The position numbers and the translations under genes were made by a program. A stretch of 64,000 nucleotides of DNA, from the NCBI GenBank assembly GCA_028583605.1, contig CM053333.1, forward strand, positions 11,865,638 to 11,929,637, in the 5' to 3' direction. Shown here piece after piece: positions 58,739 through 64,000 of this stretch. Numbering within the stretch: position 1 is the stretch's first letter; every line of letters begins with the position of its first letter. This DNA is from Dastarcus helophoroides (lineage: Eukaryota; Arthropoda; Insecta; Coleoptera; Bothrideridae). The notes below the pieces were generated by a model. The model was not told the DNA's origin and did not search any database. It saw only the letters and a list, made by a program, of their open reading frames with translations.

Positions 58739-60460
58739 AAGAGAGAGGGAAAGAGAGAGAGAGAGAAAGAGGGGAGATGAAGAAAGAAGGAAATTTTTGA
58801 AAAAATCTTCCCGTACATTTCAATTTTCTTTTGGGGATTGAACTTTAACAAAGTTCAATTTCCAAAAATAAAACTAGTTGCCAGTTTCTTTAAAAGGAAA
58901 CGACCCGTCAAAAAAAATTTGATTTGTACGAGCAATTTTTTCAACAAAGGCCATTTCTGAATGTAATCAGAGGCTGCGGCAGGGAGATAAGCTTTTTTAC
59001 TAGGCTAAATGAAAGGTTAGGTTTTTCTGGTTAATTTGATGTGCAACATTAAAAGGTTGGTAAGCAAGACGTTTGTGATAAATTGAAGAAACCCTACACT
59101 GGGAATTTCTCTTTATGTGGTTTTTGAGAATTAAATTTCATCTTAAAGTTAAAAAAAACAAGCGATTTTTCCAAAAAATGATAGATCTGGCAATGCGCAT
59201 GGTTTGAGATGTACTGTATATACATTTACTTTTCTAAGAAATCTTGAAGATGAATGTAACAAAATGATCAAAGTATAATTACATACTTTTCTACTCTAAA
59301 TAACTCGTATGTGCATGAATGACACTTAAGCTGCAATAAAAGGGATTATAAGTATGTAATTATTGATACTGAGTATATAATTTCAATGTTAATTAATAAA
59401 CCAACGAACTGAAAATAAAACTGCTGCTTATCCTATTGTGTTATACCGCTTGATTATGATTGATGATTTCGAATTTAAACGGATTTAATCACCTTTCAAG
59501 AAAAATGACTTTTAGAAGGCACCAGGAAAAAATTGTTGAAAACATAATTAAAATAGTGAAGAAATATTTATTTTGAATAGACATGTTAAGTTTATGACAT
59601 GATAATTTTAATATAATAATTTTTAAAGATGACTGCCAACAAGTACTTAGTGTAAATAATGAAATTCAGATATACGTTCACCAACAACCAATGAACAAAC
59701 ATCATTCCTAATATTGCGTATTTATAGGTAATTATAATCGCTTTCATTTTCCGTACATTTAATTTATTTGCATTTAATATTTCTCAATCTCTTGTAATTC
59801 ACTATTTAGCGCAATGATTATATTTTCTAAATTTCTAATATCGCCACCGACAAATGTCCTACATTGAAAAATGCCCGCTATTAAAACAGCTGTTATCTAA
59901 AAGTCACGATTTTATTTATAACTTACCTAACTAGATTACTGTATATTTTAATTAATAACGTTTAATTTTACCTTAATTAACTCCTGATTGTGCTGGAGTT
60001 GTCTAGGCTGGCCTCTGGAAGTGACCACAGCGGCCGGTTGGGGCGGCGGTGGCGGCGTGTACCTAGTTCTACTCTCTTCCCTTTGTTTTTCTTTCACCGA
60101 TGCGGCTGTGGTGGCGGTAGAAGTCACGGAAACGTCTGCTCCATCACAACCCACGTTTCTGGGCCAGTCGCACGTTTGCAATTCGTGACTGAAATAACAT
60201 TAAATGTCGCAAATACAGACATGACGTAAACGAGGATTTTTGAAATTTCATGTTTCTCGCGTCTATTTACCTGTACATGAGACCACCGGTGCATGATTCG
60301 AGGAGAGCACCACCAAAAACACAAACGTAGTACTGCGTGCAGTCATCTGGGTGCGGGTAGTACCCGAATTCCTCCGGGCAGTCGAAGTTCACTGTGGTTT
60401 TAACCTCTGTGGATGCTAAGGGGACGTTTCTGCTAATTTTTCTTTGTCCACTGGTTACTC
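46621..60460 (-). CDS. CDA5: Chitin deacetylase 5-type gene (CBM14 plus NodB-like deacetylase, long linker)
   Basis: Exons on -: 60460-60271, 60188-59972, 57655-57503, 57446-57364, 57307-57239, 57117-55981, 54859-54708, 54652-54441, 53817-53774, 53156-51963, 51484-51383, 49790-49597, one of 49501-49276 or 49142-48917, 48719-48590, 48536-48229, 48175-47977 and 46779-46621. All junctions keep frame, giving about 1589 residues. The first two carry a CBM14 chitin-binding domain (FDCPEEFGYYPHPDDC, CDWPRNVGC). About 1100 residues of Ser/Thr/Pro-rich linker follow. The deacetylase then shows motif 1 T(Y/F)DD, motif 2 HTVSH, motif 3 RAPF, motif 4 DSSMP and motif 5 GVWEVPM, so the metal-binding D-H-H set is intact. 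The C-terminus KSGVRYMRTCQPCP fits group IV insect CDAs. It should act outside the cell on chitin. The signal-peptide exon was not found upstream of 60460; linker exon joins are inferred from phase. Confidence 0.9.
46920..47170 (+). repeat. Repeat family A, diverged copy 3, in the last CDA5 intron
   Basis: It shares the CAGATTGATAGG, CATTTATTAGATTC and ATTAGATCTTGTC order with the copy at 63480-64000, at visibly lower similarity. Confidence 0.5.
47200..47900. repeat. Fuzzy AT-rich repeat in the last CDA5 intron
   Basis: A-rich on +, with recurring TCGAAAT and AAATTTT words. No coding content is seen. Confidence 0.5.
48917..49142 (-). CDS. CDA5 alternative exon a (TYDD form)
   Basis: 226 nt, acceptor CTAACAAACAG, donor GTAAGT. 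It encodes DLPVEQVPQMVLLTYDD to DGHEIASHTVS, supplying motif 1 and the first histidine of motif 2. It has the same length and phases as the exon at 49276-49501. Confidence 0.92.
49276..49501 (-). CDS. CDA5 alternative exon b (TFDD form)
   Basis: 226 nt, acceptor AAAATTAG, donor GTAAGT. It encodes NLPVEETPQIVLLTFDD to DGHELASHTVS. About 60 of 75 residues equal those of exon a, and the differences cluster around NKPYYTELFENGRH. 226 is not a multiple of three, so including or skipping both exons would shift the frame. Confidence 0.92.
49800..51380. repeat. Fuzzy AT-rich repeat in a CDA5 intron
   Basis: The intron between the RGRGASHYL exon and the exon before the alternatives. 50440-51350 is A-rich on + with TCGAAATT words. 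50300-50345 has short ATT runs. Nothing else is recognised. Confidence 0.5.
51963..53156 (-). CDS. CDA5 linker exon, 1194 nt, Ser/Thr-rich
   Basis: One continuous frame of about 398 codons between an acceptor (TTTATTCTAG) at 53157 and a donor (AGAG/GTACTT) after 51963. It is rich in S, T, N and P with dibasic patches and no domain. A second donor 46 nt further (CAC/GTAAGA after 51917) also exists but would end in another phase. Start and end phases are both 2, so the exon could be skipped without a frameshift. Confidence 0.8.
53903..54300. mobile_element. Possible hAT-like MITE in a CDA5 intron, 398 bp
   Basis: CAGGCCCGCAGAGAG at the left end and CAGGCCCGCCGAGAG (reverse complement) at the right end form 15-bp terminal repeats with one mismatch. 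CAGGC-type ends suit hAT, but the flanking 8-mers do not match. The call rests on the termini alone. Confidence 0.5.
54953..55980. other. CDA5 intron, nothing recognised
   Basis: Ordinary AT-rich intron between the linker exons at 55981-57117 and 54708-54859. Confidence 0.5.
55981..57117 (-). CDS. CDA5 linker exon, 1137 nt, Pro/Ser/Thr/Asn-rich
   Basis: Continuous frame of about 379 codons, acceptor TTTTGTAG, donor ACCAG/GTAAAT. It starts RRGQNPDEDYW. Tyr- and Pro-rich segments (YYGNSDYYVQQETPPPLKF) and TTSG-type tails suggest a disordered, probably glycosylated spacer. Start and end phases are both 2, making it a frame-neutral cassette. Confidence 0.85.
57700..59940. other. Large CDA5 intron with GT/GA microsatellite
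   Basis: A (GT)n run at 58687-58722 passes into (GA)n to about 58775, with purine-rich sequence before it (58575-58685). Open frames reading THTHTH or SLSLSL on - are artefacts. The rest of the intron shows nothing recognisable. Confidence 0.7.
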
Positions 60461-61340
60461 CTGTAAAAAATATTTTTTTTTGTAATCATTAACCAAAAAC
60501 TCCGATTCAGTGACAGACAAATTAAAATATTTACTAGAGTTGAGAATTATTTCTAGGATGTTACACACCAGGTTTACCCCAGTAGCTGCTTTTTTGCACG
60601 CCAAACTAAGACGCCTAACAATTGTGGTAAACATGAAAAAAAGTTTCTAATAATATGATTTGTGACTTGTGATGAAACCAGTTTTTTGAGAAATCGACAC
60701 TTGTAAGTAACACTCCCTCGTGCCTAGAAACATTTCAGACTAACAGGTGTGAAACGCTTTCATTTTTCATGTCTTCAAAAGTTTTTTTCTCATTTCGATC
60801 ATAAATATACGAATTAATTTTTGTAACACTTTACTAAAGAACTTTTCGAACTGTTGTCTGCTTCAATGTCAAACTACAGCTTTTTTTATGAAATCCAAAG
60901 AAAGATATATCCCCTTACGTATTATCGCTAGATTTTAAAATTTCTTATAGTCTCAATTTTTAAAAGATACTGTATATTTCCCGCGGCTTCCTCTGTGGAT
61001 TTAAATGATAATTAGAATTTAGCAAAAAAATTATCCGAAATTAAAGAAAGTTTTTAAATTTCTTGAATTGATAGATCAATTTATTTGTTTTGATGTTTTA
61101 TTTTGTCTCTGTAATAGATGGTGCTGCCGATCAAATATACTTTCTTAATATAAAACTGTCAAACTATTAAATGATGAATTAAAAAAGAATCTTACATGTA
61201 AGGAAGGTAAAATTGTACCTCCACCACTATTAGATGTCGCTATCGTCGCTGTCATATTTTGCATTTATTGCTGTGGTCATATATGTAATAATTCATACAT
61301 GGCTATGGCGATTAAAGGGAACGTGGGATATAGAAATGTA
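60461..61340. other. Upstream of the CBM14 exon, nothing recognised
   Basis: The exon ending at 60460 begins in phase 1, so this should be intron leading to a signal-peptide exon further upstream. I could not identify that exon between here and the window end. Confidence 0.4.
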
Positions 61341-61349
61341 ACATATATG

Positions 61350-61664
61350 CATATATGTAATACTTCTATATGGCGTGTTGTGTACAATCGCCACTGCAAA
61401 TAGCTTTGTCAAAAAGGTGAGATAAAAGTATATGTCGTACCCTTTCAAGGACAAGCATTCATTCATTTATAGCGGGAACAGATGACAAGATGGGCGGGAA
61501 CACTAATAAATGAATGACAACTGACGAGAAGAGGGATATTTGAAATAAACTTTGGGATTGGTTAATATATTCTGTCCTCGAAAAAGACAAACATATATAT
61601 CCATCACGCCTTTTTGACACAAACAAAGGGACAAAACACGCCATATAGAAGTATTACATATATG
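61350..61664. mobile_element. Foldback/MITE-like element, 315 bp
   Basis: The left end CATATATGTAATACTTCTAT, continuing ATGGCGTGTTG, is repeated in reverse complement at 61629-61664. Weaker complementarity continues inward (TCAAAAAGG-TGA-GAT against the CACGCCTTTTTGA side, and CAAGGAC against GTCCTCG). The whole element can thus fold into one long imperfect hairpin. No transposase frame or clear target duplication is seen. Confidence 0.75.
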
Positions 61665-62200
61665 TATAAATGCAAGAAAGGGAGTCGCGCCTTATCGCGT
61701 TATGGCGCTGTCAAATTGTCAGACATTTTTATTTCCCATAAAACAATCCTACCTGCAAAGTTTTAAGTTTGTTCCCTCATAGTTAGATGACGCCTTCGTC
61801 GTATTGTCGTTTCCAAGTTTTGCATTTATTTAAGTAGAAAATGAGTCGTGCCATATGCGCAAGAGTAGAACATCAAGAAAACGCGCGAAATCTGGCAACA
61901 ACACTGAAGCAGACAAACAGACAGACAAACTCACTTTCGCATTCATATATTAGTATGGATACTTGTTTCGGGATTGGACCATATCAAAGAACTACTAAAA
62001 GTGTACGGGAACAAAAGAAATAACAAATGAAAGTTAAAAAAATACAAGAAATGAAAAACCAAATTCAAAACAGCAGAGATCAATAACTCATTTCTTGTAT
62101 ATTTCCTTGTATTTTTTGTAAGTTCGATTTTATATTGTAACTTTGCCCGTGGAAGCTTTCGTTATCACAGTTTCAGTGTTTTTCTTGAAATTGCTACTTT
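61665..62200. other. Gene-less stretch
   Basis: The 60-codon frame at 61841-62023 has no recognisable motif. Part of the sequence around 61690-61835 loosely echoes 61200-61270 (TCGTCG and TTTTGCATTTATT words), perhaps an old duplication. Confidence 0.35.
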
Positions 62201-63480
62201 AATTTTTATTTTAAGCACATCAGTCTAGTGAAAATGTTAGAATCTGAAGATTGAATTTTAATCTTGAGATTTAGAATTTAATTTAAGTTTACTATTTTAA
62301 GGAAATGTTGAACATTTTAAAGTTAACTCTAGCAATTTCAAAAAAATTCTAAACTTGGAGAAAAAAATTAAAATTTATAAAAAAATCCAGGAATTTTTAT
62401 TGAAATCTTCCGAGTCTCATTTTCTAGGTAGTTTGACATAAAAGATCTTGTTTTTCTTGAAATGTTCATCTTAATTTCAAAATTTGATTTTGATCACGAT
62501 ATCTTGTGGTAAAAGTTGAAATTTTTTAACTTTAGTGTCGTCATTTTGAGCTTTTGATGAAAAATATAAGATAAATTTTGAAAATTTTAAGATACATAAA
62601 AGTTTTAATTTTTTATGTGAAATTTTGACTAAAAAGTTAACAAGAAATAACGAAGAACGAAATTTTAAATTTTCCTATAGAAATTTTGAGTTAAAAACGG
62701 AAATTCTGAAAAAAACGAAAATTATTAAAATTTCGAAAAATGCCTATAATAAGTATTGTCGAATTGTTAAAATTTCAGTTTCTTTTCTCATTACTAGACG
62801 TTTTAAAAAAAATGACAAAATATTGAGTTTAAAATGTAAATAGCTTCGAATTTAAACCGCATGCTTTCTATTTAAGAATATATTGATCTAAAAACACTTT
62901 AGTTCCCATTTTTTCTTTAAATTTTGATTCTGATCACGAAATCTTAACGTAAAAATTGAAATCCCAAATCCCAAGAACTTAAAATGACTATTTTAAGAAG
63001 GATTTTCGAAGTACACACGAAATTTTGAGAAAAAACAAAAGGGGAAAAATTCCATGTTGCTGAAAAATCGCAAAATCTTGCTTTCAGTTTCGTAAGTTCC
63101 ACTTTTTTTTGGAAATTTTTAATTTAAAATAAAAAAAAATGTCGAAGTCTTAAATTTTTAGATTTTTCTTTAATTAAACCTGGTAATTTAAAAATTTTTT
63201 TTCGAAGTGTCAAAAAATATCGAGATTATTCTCGTACGTTGATGTCTCATTTTGTTTTCTCTCGATGTTTTTAGAAAAATGTCGAATATTCTATTTCAAA
63301 ATGGAAACATCGACTCGTTCCCTTTTTTGCTCAAAATTTCGATCTAAATATCAAAGTTTTTATTTTGATCACGAAAGCTTAAGGTAAAGGTTAAACTGTT
63401 TAGATTTCTTTAACATCGACATTTTGAATTTCATTTACAATTTTTGTAATTTTAAAACAAATTTCAAAATTCTAAGATTC
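62200..63480. repeat. Fuzzy AT-rich repeat
   Basis: Degenerate AAATTTTGA/TTTTCTT fabric with mixed orientation. A recurring GATCACGA-A-TCTT word is seen near 62495, 62934 and 63368, which hints at a longer period of about 430 bp. Confidence 0.5.
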
Positions 63481-64000
63481 TAGAAATTTGGGGTGTATAA
63501 GTTTTATACAAGTAGAATACAACCAAGACTACAAATTTATGCAACCCTCTCTAGGCGTGTATAGTGGAATCATAGGTAGGCAGTTGAACTACCAAACAGT
63601 GGAAGAAACACTGCCACCTGGCAAAGCGTTTGCTCTCTAGTAAAGTCCCCAGAAGACATGGATTCTAACGCACAGACCGATAGGTTTGAACATTTATTAG
63701 ATTCGAAGTTTCGAAACCAAAGACCGGTTTCGATCTTGTCAGATCTCCTCAGTTTGGTATATCCAATTTGAATGCTAACAAATGTTTCAACAAGAAAGTA
63801 CTAAAGAATCAAGGGACGTCAAGCGTGTGACTCTCAGTACTATCACCACCTATTGATCCATAGAGAAACTATGGCCATCTCCAACAATGTCGTATGTAAG
63901 TAGCAATCTAGACTAAAAATTCATGCAGCCCTCTAGGCATAAGTTTGATTAAAAAGTTTAAATCTCAATAAAAAATTAGAGATAACCGTAACATTTTCAT
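63480..64000 (+). repeat. Repeat family A, copy 2, uninterrupted
   Basis: It matches the minus strand of 300-790: CAAGTAGAATAC, the GGCGTGTATAGTG block, GCTCTCTAG, CCCCAGAAGAC, TTTATTAGATT and GATCTTGTCAGATCTC in the same order. It lacks the LINE fragment present in copy 1, so it shows the empty target site. It may continue past the window end. Confidence 0.7.

Noticed and set aside
58549..58851. 100-codon frame with HTHTHT and SLSLS
   Set aside because: Translation of a GT/GA microsatellite in a CDA5 intron.

Overview
The window is a piece of an arthropod nuclear genome, almost certainly an insect. It is AT-rich, the genes are split by GT-AG introns, and it carries an insect cool-sensing ionotropic receptor (Ir21a) and a cuticle/trachea-type chitin deacetylase (CDA5 group). 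I cannot name the species from the sequence. Four host genes can be read exon by exon. (1) On +, an RNF220-type RING E3 ubiquitin ligase, C-terminal six exons, 18946-21931. (2) On +, a complete SLC12A8-type cation-chloride-cotransporter-family gene, nine coding exons, 25082-31327, 650 aa. (3) On -, Ir21a, eight coding exons, 46074 down to 36157, about 806 aa. (4) On -, a CDA5-type chitin deacetylase with at least 17 coding exons plus an alternative exon, 60460 down to 46621, about 1590 aa visible; its signal-peptide exon was not found. No tRNA, rRNA or CRISPR was seen.

Layout. 1-18900 has no host gene that I can support. It holds fuzzy AT-rich repeats, three copies of one LINE family (one at 421-612 inserted into another repeat, one head-to-tail pair at 7230-10520, one inverted at 13975-15420) and a pogo-like MITE. 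18900-22400 is the RNF220 gene, with a 1-kb TTCTC array in an intron. 23520-24640 is a degenerate tandem array of about 185-bp units carrying CTCF-like motifs, between RNF220 and SLC12A8. 25000-31400 is SLC12A8, with a perfect 108-bp-arm hairpin in intron 1 and a MITE in another intron. 32036-34160 is a hAT-type element with clean 8-bp target duplications. 34740-35935 is a 5'-truncated LINE with an RNase H domain. 36157-46074 is Ir21a; its 6.5-kb intron holds a LINE, a hAT element inside the LINE and a Harbinger-like element inside the hAT. 46621-60460 is CDA5. The right end repeats the family seen at the left end, in the opposite orientation.

The four genes are not a functional cluster: protein turnover, membrane transport, temperature sensing and chitin modification are unrelated. 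The most informative features are in gene and genome structure. They are a pair of equal-length mutually exclusive exons in the CDA5 catalytic domain, a run of phase-symmetric CDA5 linker cassettes, two perfect long hairpins, the CTCF-like array, and a transposon stack whose order of insertion can be read directly. I did not find a clear new enzymatic or defence system.
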